From NCBI GenBank assembly GCA_964019425.1, contig OZ025814.1, positions 944,001 through 1,008,000 of the forward strand: a stretch of 64,000 bases of DNA, written 5' to 3'. Made by a program: the position numbers and the translations under genes. The notes under the pieces are model-generated. The model was not told the origin of the DNA. It saw only the letters and a list, made by a program, of their open reading frames with translations, and searched no databases. This stretch comes from Flectonema sp. DT1601 (taxonomy: Eukaryota; Euglenozoa; Diplonemea; Diplonemida; Diplonemidae). Shown here one piece after another: positions 1-11,615 of this stretch (its first letter is position 1; the number at the start of each line of letters is the position of its first letter).

Positions 1-1
1 T

Positions 2-3000
2 GAAGTAGCAGCTGAGCTTTCACTTGCACGTTACGAACTCTTAAACGAGATCGATAAGACGACAGGTTACAGGAAGTTCCCTTTATCTGATACGATTGCA
101 TGGCTTCCTCATCCTATTGTATTCCAAAGAGAACGATCATCTACTCCACCACTATCCATCCGTAAGAAGTCTAGTGTATCCTCAGCAAAGCCCTCCATTG
201 AAGATAGAAATACTCCTCGTTGTAATAAACAAAGCTTTGTGGGTATGTATTTTATTGTTTCGTATGAATAAAAAAAATGAGAATACGAATTAACAACAAA
301 AACAGGATCACCAAAGATACCAATCTCACTCAGTGACATACCTCCACCAGGAATGTTGGAATATTTGCAAAGTAGGAGGAGTTGTGAATATTTAGTTTAC
401 GGGAACCTCAAAAGTAATTCACTTCGAAAAGATACGCAGTTTGCTCCAATGCAAAAACTAATCGAGGAATGCCTGCTTCAGAAAAACCAGCAGCAGTACA
501 ATGACAAACTTCATGAAAAGTTAGACGAAATACTTGACAAGAAAGATAAGTTTATAACTACATTAAGAGACGGTTTAATAAAACCAAAACTTGGACAAGG
601 CTACCAATCAGAACAAGAAAACGATCAGTTGAATGCTGACCCACCAACTCCACTTCAAATAGCGCACTCACTTGACATTCAACAGGTCACTTGGAAGAAT
701 CCAAAAAGTAATGAAGATGTTAGTCTTTATGCTTCACTTAGTGGTTCATCATTTTCTATTATGACTCAAGAACGTGAAGAGAGTACTCCTCTCTACAGAT
801 GTTGTGAAGAATATGAAGATCAACCTTTTTGGCACCTCAACGCGACAATGCGATCGCTTCAAAATAAAATCCAACCTCAGCTGTCGATCAACTACAACAC
901 ACTTCATCAATCACAAGTAACAAAAGAAACTAAAGGTAGAGTTTGTAAGTTTGGACTTGGATGCAGCTCTGATCTTGGCCGTGGACTTGGATGCCTTCGA
1001 GCCATAACTCTGTCTCCAGGTTTGCAAAAACATTTAGCGCTACTAAGAGGATGGTATTGGGCTTGTGCGTTCACCAGTAAGGATACTCATTACCAAGTTA
1101 AATGGCATTGTAAGAATCGAGAAGATATTCCTCAAGACTATATAGATCCTCGAAAACATGAACAAGTTGGATGGTGGGCTGTTGACTACAGCAGCAACAA
1201 GGACTCTTACTCAACTCATTACTTACCCACAAACTGTGACTTAGCACTAGGAGCCTATATGATTGATCAAGTGAGACCTTTACTTTATTATGTACAAGAG
1301 GCAATGGAAAATATGAACACTGAAATCCACGATAATGAAAACCAATACATATGCGCTCCTTTAGACGGTCGGCGTATTAAAGGATACAGAGGGCTAAAGG
1401 GAGCGAAACTAAATAGAAAGGCTTACTCTCGTGGAAATGTTGTACTTTGGTCAAGTTTTTCGAGTACCTCATTAGATCAAGGCATCTCTCACTCATACGC
1501 AGCAGGTAAAGACGCTTCTGTTTTTATAATTGAAGGGTACTCATGTAGACTAATCGCTCCTTGGTCTCGATTCGGTCGTGAAGAAGAATGGTTATTCCCA
1601 TTAAACTCAAGATTTCAAGTTAAAGAACTCCTATCAGAAGAACAAAAGAAGATCTTAGGTAAAGATGACCTTCAGCTATTTGAGATTAGAGAAGTTAATC
1701 ATTTAGATATGGAGATTATTCATATTAGAATGTGTTTAGCTAATGCTGTTTCAAAGCAATCTGCAGCAATCGTATTCAGTGCTGTTGACACCGTGACGAG
1801 AGGTCATGGTGTACTAGACTTAGCATTATCAGATCCTCATCAAGGCCGTAGTCAAGGAGGAGGATGGAATTACACAGTTTTAGTGTCTTATGATGCGAGT
1901 GGGCTGTCTCCTTTGAGAACTTCTCAAGTAACTCGAAGTTGTACAAATATTGGTTCTGATGTCGCAAAGACATTAATAGAAATTAGAGATGCTGGTCATC
2001 CAAATCTACCAAACTTACAACCTGTTAATAAATCGAGTCATATTAATGTTAATGTTACCTCTTCTCGTCTTGATGATAGTGTTTGTGAGACTGATTCTGA
2101 ATTACGAGGACACCTCTTCGACATTCATAGATACATCTCCAGCTTACTAGAGCTAAGTCCTGACCGAGGACCTGATTTCTTAAAGGTAACTGGTATTCCA
2201 GACAGTGATGGTCGACTTGATACTTTATCAAAGATTCTAATTCAAGCTTCAAAACCAGTTGAACGTTGGGAGTTAAATATTGAAATGGTTCAAGACATGG
2301 GTCATGATGGCGCCGCAATCAAAGATGAAGGAGCTTCATTACTGAATGAAATAATGACTAGAAAAGTAAGCATCCGTAATATCGATCTCCAACATAATCA
2401 AATTGGAGAGCTTGGAATGCTTAGTCTTTTAGAAGGGTTGAGAGCAAATAATCAAATTACTCGTTTGTCTCTTGCAGACACTGCTAGTTCAATGCCAAGT
2501 AAGGGACGTGGAAGATACCATCGAAGACCAGCTGTTGATTTACTTGTTCGTGATTTTGAATATGTTAAGAAGAAGTTCCACAAAGGATTCGTAAACACCA
2601 TTGGATTGGCTGCTGCGGTTATTGTCTCAACTGCTTTCGTGCATAAGAACTACGGAATGAAATGTAACTCGAGTAAGAATTCTGATAAAGAAAATAATAA
2701 ATGGAATGATAAGAAGGACAACAGTTCATCTCATGAAGACTTAACTGTTCATATGGGACATCAAGATGATGCTTCTTCTACTCCTTCAAGAAGACTATCA
2801 CAACCAGGTGGTGGTGGTGATAGCCAATCTTTATTTGATGAGAATCATGCAGTTACTCATCAGGGTTCTCTAATTAGGAATAGAGTTCGTTCATCTCGTA
2901 ACAGTTGGAGACCTTACACTGAATCAGAAAAAGAACTAATTCAGGTTATAAATCTCAGATGTCAACACAACAAGGGTGAGATTCGATCAGGAATCCTACG

Positions 3001-6000
3001 AGACTTCAACTCCGACTGGCCATACTACACAGCACGTGCTCTTAGAGATGTTCCGGAGTTACATTTTAATTTCAATTCATTATTTGATCATCAAGGAGAG
3101 AAGACAATTGAATTCATATCATATCTCGTAGAGCAATGTTTGTTTTTTAATCTTCCATTTCCAAAGATGAGAACTGCTTTGACGGCCGCCAGTAGAATTG
3201 GTTGCTGTCGAATAATAAAAGTTTTAATTCAAATGGGTTGCAGTATTGCTGAAACAGATCCACACGGTGAGACTCCCTGGATGAAATACCAACGCCAAGC
3301 GAGAGGTTGTATTGATCCTGAGATACGATCATTACTGACCGTACCTAAACCTCATTTAGTACCGAAGAACCCAAAATGGCATTGCACTCAATGGAAATTA
3401 AAGAACTTCGCCTTAGAAATGATTCGAATGTACGAAGAGAAGTGCGAAGGTCGCAAGGACGAAGTCGAACCCTGTCAGGACCTCGCTGCGGAATTAATTG
3501 AAAATTTAACCTTTTCCGACAAGACGATCTCAAGTGATCAAAAACTACAACAACTCTCTCTGTTATCAAGCTTGGCTATAAATGAAGCTCGGAAGTGTTC
3601 TCGTCTATCGGACACTCCAGTTGGACGTATGAATAGTACTCTACTGGCTTATAAATTATTGGCGGTTAGTGATCATGATTTAGATGATGTTCTTCACGCT
3701 GAGTACTCTCCAACTAACTTTGATATCTCTGGTATGGAACCATTGTCAATTAATCCAAAAGAAAGGGAACACTTGTTTCCAACTGGAGTGAGACGAATCC
3801 CAGGATCGCAAGATTTTGTTTCTTACGAAAGCTTTTCGCACTTCGCTGGCGAAGAGTCTGGTTGCTGGGCAACTGCTAAAAAAGAACCAATGAAGAAGAG
3901 GAGAATGAATGACTATGGTATTTATTGGTTTGATTATGAGTTTGAAGCCTTTAAGAATAGCACAACTGATGACGTTGTGAAAACACAAATCGGTTCAACA
4001 ACATGGCAGGATCAAGAAGAAGAGGAAGAAGAAAAAAGTACCGAAAGAAGATGGTTCACATACCCCGGCATCAGTAAATCAAAAGAATGCTACAAGTCAC
4101 AAATGGATTTCTTGGAATCAATGTGGGAAGCTGGAACTGAGGGTGAAGGTCAAGTAAAGAAACGACCTCCAGGAGGAGATCCTGACATCTATTTCTTCAA
4201 ACATGAGTGGGAAACTCTTCGACTGAATGACTGGAACGATGAAGGAAACATCTCCCAACTTCTACCTGCAGATAATTGCTGCATTGAATCCACCATGAGA
4301 GTCCCTTCTGCAAACATCTTCGATCCTCATGTTAATGGAAGTAGAGCCACTTTAGAAGAGTCACGTGAGACTCTTTTTAAATGGGTTCATTTATGGGCGA
4401 CTGTAAATGCTGTGATTACTTTACATGAAGAAAAGAAACACACAATCTACAGAACTATGAGAGATGTCCCGGGTTCTGTTATGTTTGATCATATGAATTT
4501 AAAAGAAGGAGATGTATTTGGTATTCCTGAAATCTCTCTTTGGTCAACTGAAAAAAGATTCGACAAAGACAGCGGAACGATGATGACTGAAGACCAGTTT
4601 AACAGCCGTTATGATGATGAGGGAAGAATGTTTCACTTAGCAAGAAGGAAGATATTTCCTCTTCACGATACTGAGAATCACGTCGACTGTGGTGTTCAAT
4701 TGCTCTCAAGAGGAGAGTTTAATGAAATTTCAAAAACTCGTCCGTTTCATTATAAAAATGGTTTTGGTTTGATGACTCATTCGCTGTTTGAACTTCTTGC
4801 AAAAGATGAGAAACGCGAAACTAAAAAAGTCCGCTGGGACGATTCGTGTTGTGTTGTCGAATCTGTTTTCCCGGAAGAAAAACATCACCAGAGCGCGAAT
4901 CACATAATTCGTTTTATTGCTGTCGGTAATATGAGAACCGCTTCGATTGTTAATCTTAGAAAGAATGAAGACGCTGCTGATCTGATGTTGGCGGCTCTCG
5001 AAACTTTTGTTGTTGAGAATGTTGATTTACAACGAATTGATACAGACATGGTTCTCACTATAAAGTTAGTTAGTAGAGGTAGCTTATTCACTACTGATCA
5101 GGAACTTAAGATTTGGTGCCAACAAGTTCGTTTACAAGTTTCTGCTTGTGAAGCAAAACTCAGCAACTGTTCAGTAGAAGCAACGAGAACGACCATATCA
5201 AAAGAAGGAACTCGTCCTGTTCGGACAACTAAAACTGTTGGATCACAGTTACGATCAACTTCACTTGATAAGGATAGTTTTATTTATTTCAGTTCAGATG
5301 CTCAGAGACTATCAGCAGATGAACGACAACAATTAGTAAAAGAGATTCACGAAGTTCTAAAGCCTGTTAATATATTTTCATTCTTAAAACTTGGATCAGG
5401 TGACTACGAAAAGAATCACAACGCTGTAGTAGCTCCTCAAATAGTTCCTTACACAACAAGACCAAGTTATACTTTCTTAAGAGCTCTTGATAGAGTTGTT
5501 CTTGATGGTTCTGACAGTCAACTTCCACACATCCCAGAAATCGGACTCAAAGCTGAGAATGTTTTAAATGACAACACCAACAGAACTATTAAAATAAGCG
5601 CAACAGAAATAGGTCTTCAGTACGAACGTGTTGACACACCAGCAGATAAACGATTTAATGAAGAGAAGGAACTTAATCCAGAAGCTTGTAAATTTGATTT
5701 GAAGCAAATGTATGGCGAGGAGGTATTCGAAATCTCGATGGATGAAATCAAACAACTAATTAGATCTACAAAAGTAACTACGTCATCGATATTTCCGAGA
5801 AAATTCTACACCGCATTGGTTGGAGATTTCGCAGGTAACGAACCTTATCAAATGTTTATGAACGTTTTTAGAACTACTCCGTTCTTAAGTATTGCTGAGG
5901 ACAAGTGTTGGGCTGAATGTCTTCATTCTCAGACGAAGATTATCGAAGATGCCGTCACTTTAGCAAACACTAGATTGAATGAAGCGATGGTAGTTTTAGA

Positions 6001-7282
6001 TGACGCTGACTCATTACCAAAACAAATTAAATTCGCAAAAGAGAAGAAATATCGAAACGAAGTAATCCTCGAGATGAATACAAAGGTTTGTAATTTATAT
6101 TTTCTAACTACTGGTGTATTCCCTATTAGAGTAATCACATAACACTATTACAGTACAAAGAGCTCCTCGATGACAAGAATGCTATTCATGATCAACAGAG
6201 AGCATTCAAAGATTGGGTTGATGATGTAAAGATGAGACCTGAAGTATTTGGTTTTCAAAACAAGAGACACGCTGTGTTAATATTGGGAAAATCACTGACA
6301 GAGTTATCGACTGAAGTGTGCGTATCTCAGAAGGGTTACTTTTTCACTTCAGGTACAGACGGAAAGCACAATCACATTTGTAAAAAGACTGATCGTTCCA
6401 TCGTCTTCCTCGCAGCACCTGGTCTGGACTTCTGCTACCATCAGCCAACTCTTCAGGAAGCTCCTAAATATTTCACAAAAGTTCATGACCCGAATGATAG
6501 CAATAAGGTGTACGGATGGGCTACTTTCCGACCAGGCAAACGGGCAGAACTTCATCACCGTTTAAAGATTCTATACACTTGTATATTCAAGGCCGCACAG
6601 AAACAGGTTTGTGTTCTTTTTTTGATTGATGCAAAGCAATGTTGGTGAAATCTTTGATTTAATAAAAACAAAAAAACAGAACGTCCGCAACATGAGTGTT
6701 CTCCCACTAGGACTGGGTGTCTTCACTACTAATCTTCAACAGAAATTAAAAAAGGAACTAATGGAAATATACTTCAAAGTTCAGTACGAACTACTGGCGG
6801 AACACGATTGGGGATTTGAGAATTACTACATTAACCCGCAGCAGTTCTCTCCACAAGCAAGAAGACTTCTTGACAAAGGTCTTCATGAAGGGAACGATTA
6901 CAACAATTACACCGATAGATTACACCTCAGATGTAATATTATTTTTCATAATAAAGATGCGAAGTTTTTAGCAACACAACTTGCTAGTGAAGGTAAGGCT
7001 CCATCGTTCTTAAACCCATCTGACTCTCAAGCAGTAATGCAAGGATTTCTTGGTATGTACTGGGAGAAGGGAAGGTCTTTCAATTACGTCGGTGAAGAAG
7101 ACTGGGCTGCTACCAGCACAGGTGTTCTTGCGAGTTTTAAAGTTGCTGGAGGAGTGCTTTGCCTTCAAGACAAAGGTCACACAGAGCAACATTCCACACA
7201 CACTGATGATGAAACGAGTAGTCTGGTATCTGTTTCTTCCAAAGCAAAACTTCTCAGCGGTCATTCTGCTGGCGTAAATTAG
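2..7282 (+). CDS. Giant ADP-ribosyltransferase-domain protein (5' partial, 4 exons in window)
   Basis: The gene enters from the left edge. Exons are 2-242, 306-6085, 6154-6606 and 6680-7282. The introns 243-305, 6086-6153 and 6607-6679 have GTATGT or GTTTGT donors and CAG acceptors and keep the frame. An R-S-E mono-ADP-ribosyltransferase fold lies at about 1330-1710: YRG (Arg codon 1388-1390), SFSSTS (about 1451-1474) and EEEW (1580-1591), which supplies the ExE catalytic glutamates. Such enzymes move ADP-ribose from NAD+ to protein side chains. Further on are a leucine-rich-repeat-like stretch (2360-2470), a hydrophobic segment (2590-2650), an ankyrin-like repeat (3160-3330), a weaker ART-like region (4430-4730) and, across the last two introns, a macrodomain-like segment with an LPLGLGVF motif (6240-6760). 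The ART call is firm; the LRR, second ART and macro calls are inferences from pattern. Substrate unknown. At least 2,350 residues are in view. Confidence 0.85.
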
Positions 7283-7765
7283 ACTTATATTCATTTTATT
7301 TTTCTTTGTATTCTAACAATAGTCTTGCAAAAGATGTTTTTTTTTCATTTTTTTTTAAGATGGTTTTTTTTATATTTATATAAAAACCTCTAAACACCTT
7401 TCTTCTTATTTTAGTACATAAAAAAGGATGTTGAGGCATTTCTTTACTACTGTGCAACCTTTCCGTGACGAAAAAAAAACCTTATTTATTTAGTTCTTTA
7501 AAAAGAAAATGAACTGTTTTTACGAAGAAGAAAATCGAACTCAAATAAATATAATAAGATTCTTTCAGGTAAGACAAAAAATAATATTTTTTTTTTTTTT
7601 TTTTTAGATTCGATTTTGTGATCTTCTGAAATACAGCAGCTCTGAATCAAAAAAAAAAAAAAAAAAAAAACCGTTTGTAAAAGTATTGTGTATTTAAGTT
7701 TATTAAAGTTTTATTTTATTGTTCTACAGAACGAGTTACCCAGAAAGGGAAGTAACGAAAATAAA
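7283..7765. other. Intergenic, homopolymer-rich
   Basis: AT-rich spacer with several poly(A) and poly(T) runs of 10-22 nt. A CAG acceptor-like site at 7727-7729 lies 36 nt before the next ATG. I find no hydrophobic exon that could supply a signal peptide for the downstream membrane protein. A GTAAG donor-like site near 7570 could close a short upstream exon. Confidence 0.5.
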
Positions 7766-8767
7766 ATGTCAAACGAGAGGTTTTGTACTCAGAAAATAGA
7801 CTGCATTTCTGAATATGAGTTCGCAACAATGCCAAAGGGTAGTGATGGTTTAGATGCTGTTACAAAGTGTGAGACTTCTCAAAGGTGTTCATGTCACAGT
7901 GAATTTCGACAACTAGGAACGAATAAAATATGTACGAAAAGTTCTAATCCTAAAATAAATATACGAATAGAAGCCGTGTGGGACATTCCGGGATCGGAAT
8001 TGCTCGCATGCGAAAAAATCGTCACAGCAGATAATTACAACGAAAAAACCGATTTCTTAAATCTGTGGATTGGTCACCTCTCAGGTGAGATAATTAACAG
8101 AGCAGAACACAATACTTCGACTATTCTTTGTTCTCCTTTTAGAGGGATCAAGTCGGTATATTTTAAAGTTGGAGCTAACGATATCAATGCAGTTCTTCTT
8201 AATGATAGAATAAGTGGATACCTTGCAAACCTTGGGGAGAATCCTCCAATTAACGGTTATGACTTTCAGGGAACACCAGCAGTCACATTTTCATTTGGAA
8301 CACCTTACTGTCCTGTATTCCCACCTGCAACAAGAGCAGCGCTATTTGGTGGTGTTTGTCAAATCTCAGAATGTGAAACCGGATACAGCTATGACAGAGA
8401 ATTCAGACTGGGAATTGAACCACATTGTGTCCTCCCTTCATCAGTTGACGATATTGTTTTCTCACCTGAGCCACGAGGTACTTTGAGAGCACCAGATGGT
8501 TCTATTGATGATCAGTTTATTAAAGCAGCAGTTGTGTTGTTCATTATCATTGGAATCGGTACCTTTGTTCAATTGTTTACTTATTTTAGATCAAGCACTT
8601 TACGTTTTAGGAAGAAGAAGACTGAAATATTAGAAGAGTTTGATAAAAAAGATAAAGCAACAGCTGAAGGTACTTCATACGCTGCCGGTACTGAGAAAAC
8701 CCCACCAGCTGGGGAGGAAACAACCGAACCAGCTGGGGAGGTAACAGGAGATGATGTAAAGGAATAA
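7766..8767 (+). CDS. Cys-rich single-pass membrane protein, paralogue of the 11616 gene
   Basis: About 333 residues from ATG 7766. The frame stays open further upstream but only to a non-ATG codon, and a CAG acceptor-like site sits at 7727-7729. The N-terminal Cys pattern (C..DC, then C-x5-C-x-C) and the later GVCxxxxCExxYSY motif match the protein encoded at 11616, so the two are paralogues. One transmembrane helix (AAVVLFIIIGIGTF, 8525-8570) is followed by a basic then acidic cytoplasmic tail with repeated PAGEE/PAGEV. The paralogue has a clear signal peptide and this one does not, so an upstream signal-peptide exon is probably missing from my model. It is likely a type I surface or endomembrane protein; function not recognised. 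Confidence 0.7.
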   Translation: MSNERFCTQKIDCISEYEFATMPKGSDGLDAVTKCETSQRCSCHSEFRQLGTNKICTKSSNPKINIRIEAVWDIPGSELLACEKIVTADNYNEKTDFLNLWIGHLSGEIINRAEHNTSTILCSPFRGIKSVYFKVGANDINAVLLNDRISGYLANLGENPPINGYDFQGTPAVTFSFGTPYCPVFPPATRAALFGGVCQISECETGYSYDREFRLGIEPHCVLPSSVDDIVFSPEPRGTLRAPDGSIDDQFIKAAVVLFIIIGIGTFVQLFTYFRSSTLRFRKKKTEILEEFDKKDKATAEGTSYAAGTEKTPPAGEETTEPAGEVTGDDVKE

Positions 8768-10021
8768 ACATAAGAGATAAGTTGGTTGCTGTGAATTGAC
8801 TTTTCTCAATATTCTCCAAAAACAACGAGTGCACAGTAAATGTTGTAAAAAGTAATGTTTACAACTGCTGTAGCGTTTCTAAGTACGACAAACAGTTATG
8901 CTAACGGATAACATCTTGTACCTTATCGAGGGTGGTTCCTTCGAAGCAGAAATACCAAATTTCTGTTCCGTACGAAGGCTTTTTAAGAACCTATTTGGTT
9001 CTCTACATTTAGCGAATTGAAAGAAATGAATACCTGAAAACAAAAGAGGAGTCAGGGTGTACTTGAGTGTGTTCCCAGTTCCCTTTACGCCCCCATCTCT
9101 TTGTGTAAAAGGAGTTCAAGAGTACGAATCTGATAACAAACAAAATGTTAAGAAACAGGAATTAGAAATTCCTCAGAGCGGTTGAGCACTTCATTAACGA
9201 AAAGACTACTTGTTTTTTTTATTTGGAAATGCTAATCATATTCTGGTGATGTTTTACAAGGATTGATCGATCCCCAAACAGAAACGGTACACATCACAAG
9301 ACTGTTCCGCTCAGTTTCACTCTGGCAGGTAACTAAAATTCCCACACGTAGACCTTGAAGTTCTTCGGCTACGAAATTACTGCGGGCGATAACTTTTTCT
9401 TTAATTTTTTTTTTTTCATATGAAGTTTTTGCTTTTGGTTAGTTCTCCCCTCAGCTTTGTCTCGCTGCTTCCCATTTTTTATTACTTCCCCCAACTCTTA
9501 CGTCAGTTAGAAGGAAACTATTGAGAAATGATAAGGAGTAGCTGTGTCTTCTTCTTGAAATAATGTTTAGAATTATTAAGTATAGGATTGATCACAGCTA
9601 GTCGGCTTTCTGTTGGTAACTCGCCGACTAATATCAATCAACTCGTTGGGTTAATAATTCATTCGGAGGGTACTTCGATTTGGGTACTTCGAAAGTTTGT
9701 TAAATGTGTTCTTCCTTTTAGAATATATTGCAATCTGACTATTCAAACACGTACTGTTGGTAAATAATTGTAATCTTGTGATTGCTTTTTTCTGATCTCT
9801 TCCCCACCCAACTCGCCTTCCCACTACTCTCCAATTGTTGATGGTGATGGTTGTGAAGCAATCTGATGACTGGGAAGTACTTGACAGTTCTGTATTGGTA
9901 ATCATATTTCAGTACTTTTAATAATATGATTGCAGTGGGAGTCTACTTTAAAGAATTTGTTGTTGTTGTTGTTGTTAATATTTTTATTTATTTCGTCTAA
10001 TCAGATATTTAACGAAACAAG
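8768..10021. other. Intergenic, 1.25 kb
   Basis: No convincing ORF on either strand. It holds an imperfect inverted repeat (8936-8977, CCTTCG..AGAAAT / ATTTCT..CGAAGG), a strong stem-loop at 9586-9639, a short (TGT)n microsatellite just after 9955, and a CAG acceptor-like site at 10002-10004, 17 nt before the next ATG. Confidence 0.5.
9586..9639. other. Two-part stem-loop
   Basis: The outer arm GATTGAT (9586-9592) pairs with ATCAATC (9633-9639). The inner arm TAGTCGGC (9599-9606) pairs perfectly with GCCGACTA (9623-9630) around a 16-nt loop. It is a structured-RNA or regulatory candidate with no known family match that I recognise. Confidence 0.5.
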
Positions 10022-10888
10022 ATGAAGCTCACTGCCGCAACACTCGCATCACTTGTGATGTCGACTTCTGGATGGTGGTGTGAAGGACACATGTTAGTTG
10101 CTGAGATTGCTGTGTTAAATATGGAACCTCAATTGGTAGCTGAGTTGAATAACATCACTTCGTACCTCACGAAACAAGACTTCCCACAGTCGGCTGATTT
10201 TACGCAGGCTGCTTGTTGGGCGGATGATATTAAGAAAGCGATCTCTTCAACTGAAAGTTGGCACTTTATTAACACCCCATTCAACCCAACTGGAGTTCCA
10301 AATGTACCTGCTCCAAGACCTGATAATGTTGTGAATGTTCTTGGAAACATTCAAACTAGTTTAGAAAGAAGAAAGGAATACAACGCCAACATGTGGGAGA
10401 CGAGCTTCAACTTGGCAGATTACGTTCACTTCGTTGGTGACTCTCATCAACCATTACACTGCACTACTTTGTTTAGTGCTGAATTTCCTCCTCCAGAAGG
10501 TGATTTGGGTGGTAACAAATTTAATGTCGTGTATAACCAGACCAAGTGGATTTTACATTCCTTTTGGGACAGTGTTGGAGGACTGTACCAGGACGCTGTG
10601 AGACCAATGACTCCAACAGCCAAGGCTGCCATCAAACAACTGGCTTCAGACCTAAACACTAATCATACCTTCACTCCTGCACAAGTATCGAACTACAACT
10701 ACACCGAGTGGGGTTCCGAATCTTTTAATTTAGCGATCAAATATTCCTACGCTGATCTAACTCCAAACTGTACTCTTTCTCCGACTTACATTCAGAACGC
10801 TCGTACTGTTGCTCAAAGTCAAATCGCTTTGTCCGGAAAGCGTTTGGCAAAGCAGCTGACTTACCTGTTTAATTCAAACAAACAGTAA
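10022..10888 (+). CDS. S1/P1-type zinc-dependent nuclease, secreted
   Basis: 288 residues. A signal peptide of about 17 residues leaves a mature N-terminus at Trp-Trp-Cys-Glu-Gly-His. In this family the mature N-terminal Trp and the nearby His bind zinc. The remaining family ligands are visible in order: the CWADDI aspartate, the WHF histidine, the DYVHFVGDSHQPLHC block (His, Asp, His), and LHSFWDS (His and Asp). The family cleaves single-stranded DNA and RNA to 5'-nucleotides and removes 3'-phosphates. Several NxT/NxS sequons fit passage through the secretory pathway. Size is typical. A CAG acceptor-like site lies 17 nt before the ATG. It probably works in nutrient scavenging in a food vacuole or outside the cell; that role is inferred. 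Confidence 0.95.
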   Translation: MKLTAATLASLVMSTSGWWCEGHMLVAEIAVLNMEPQLVAELNNITSYLTKQDFPQSADFTQAACWADDIKKAISSTESWHFINTPFNPTGVPNVPAPRPDNVVNVLGNIQTSLERRKEYNANMWETSFNLADYVHFVGDSHQPLHCTTLFSAEFPPPEGDLGGNKFNVVYNQTKWILHSFWDSVGGLYQDAVRPMTPTAKAAIKQLASDLNTNHTFTPAQVSNYNYTEWGSESFNLAIKYSYADLTPNCTLSPTYIQNARTVAQSQIALSGKRLAKQLTYLFNSNKQ

Positions 10889-11615
10889 GAAAAGCTATTT
10901 GTGCTTTCTGCGCGGTTGCGCAGTTCCCCCCCCGTTACGTTAGTTCTTTCTGAGTATCTTTTCACTTCCCCGTTTGTTTCTCCAAAACGTATTCTGCGAG
11001 AATTCGAGTGGAGTCTGTAGTCGATAATTGTTTTTGAGTATTTCAAAAGTCTAATTAGAGTTTGCGATTATCCAGTCTCGGACTTCTTGTTGTTTATCTA
11101 CAAAAGAGTAACTTACCAATTCACTTGTGCCAGACGCTGGGGTTGTTAAAACCCATAAGGTGGTCTGTGTGCAACAAAACTGTTGGATGATAATAGTTGT
11201 TTTCCAAAAAAAAAAAAAAAAAAAACGTCTTCTTAATTTTTATAAAAAAAAATAACTATTAAATAACAAACAATGAATCTTATATCCCACATCAAATAGC
11301 ATCATAATTTATATAATCCGAAAAAAAAAAAAAAAAAAATAAGTTTTTATTTCCGAACGATGGATTTTTTTTTTTTTTTCAACCCCCTTTTTTTTTTTCT
11401 TTCTTTCTTTGAAAGTTTGAATACCATTTTTCCACTTGCAATACGAGCAGTGTGCTAACAATCTTTAGATTATCCCCTCGTAATAGTGTGCCCGTAGAAG
11501 GGTTTTTTTGCGTTGAATGAGTAGAGGGTGTTTAAAAAAGATTAATAGTATTTTCTTCAGTTTATTATAATATTATCATTTTTTAAATCAGGTTTGAAAA
11601 CAAGTAAAAAAAAAA
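10889..11615. other. Intergenic with 3' hairpin and homopolymers
   Basis: A GC-rich 6-bp hairpin (CTGCGC-GGTT-GCGCAG, 10908-10923) lies 20 nt after the nuclease stop. Beyond it are poly(A)/poly(T) tracts around 11205-11225, 11320-11340 and 11367-11400. A CAG at 11589-11591 lies 24 nt before the next ATG. No other ORF is supported. Confidence 0.5.
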
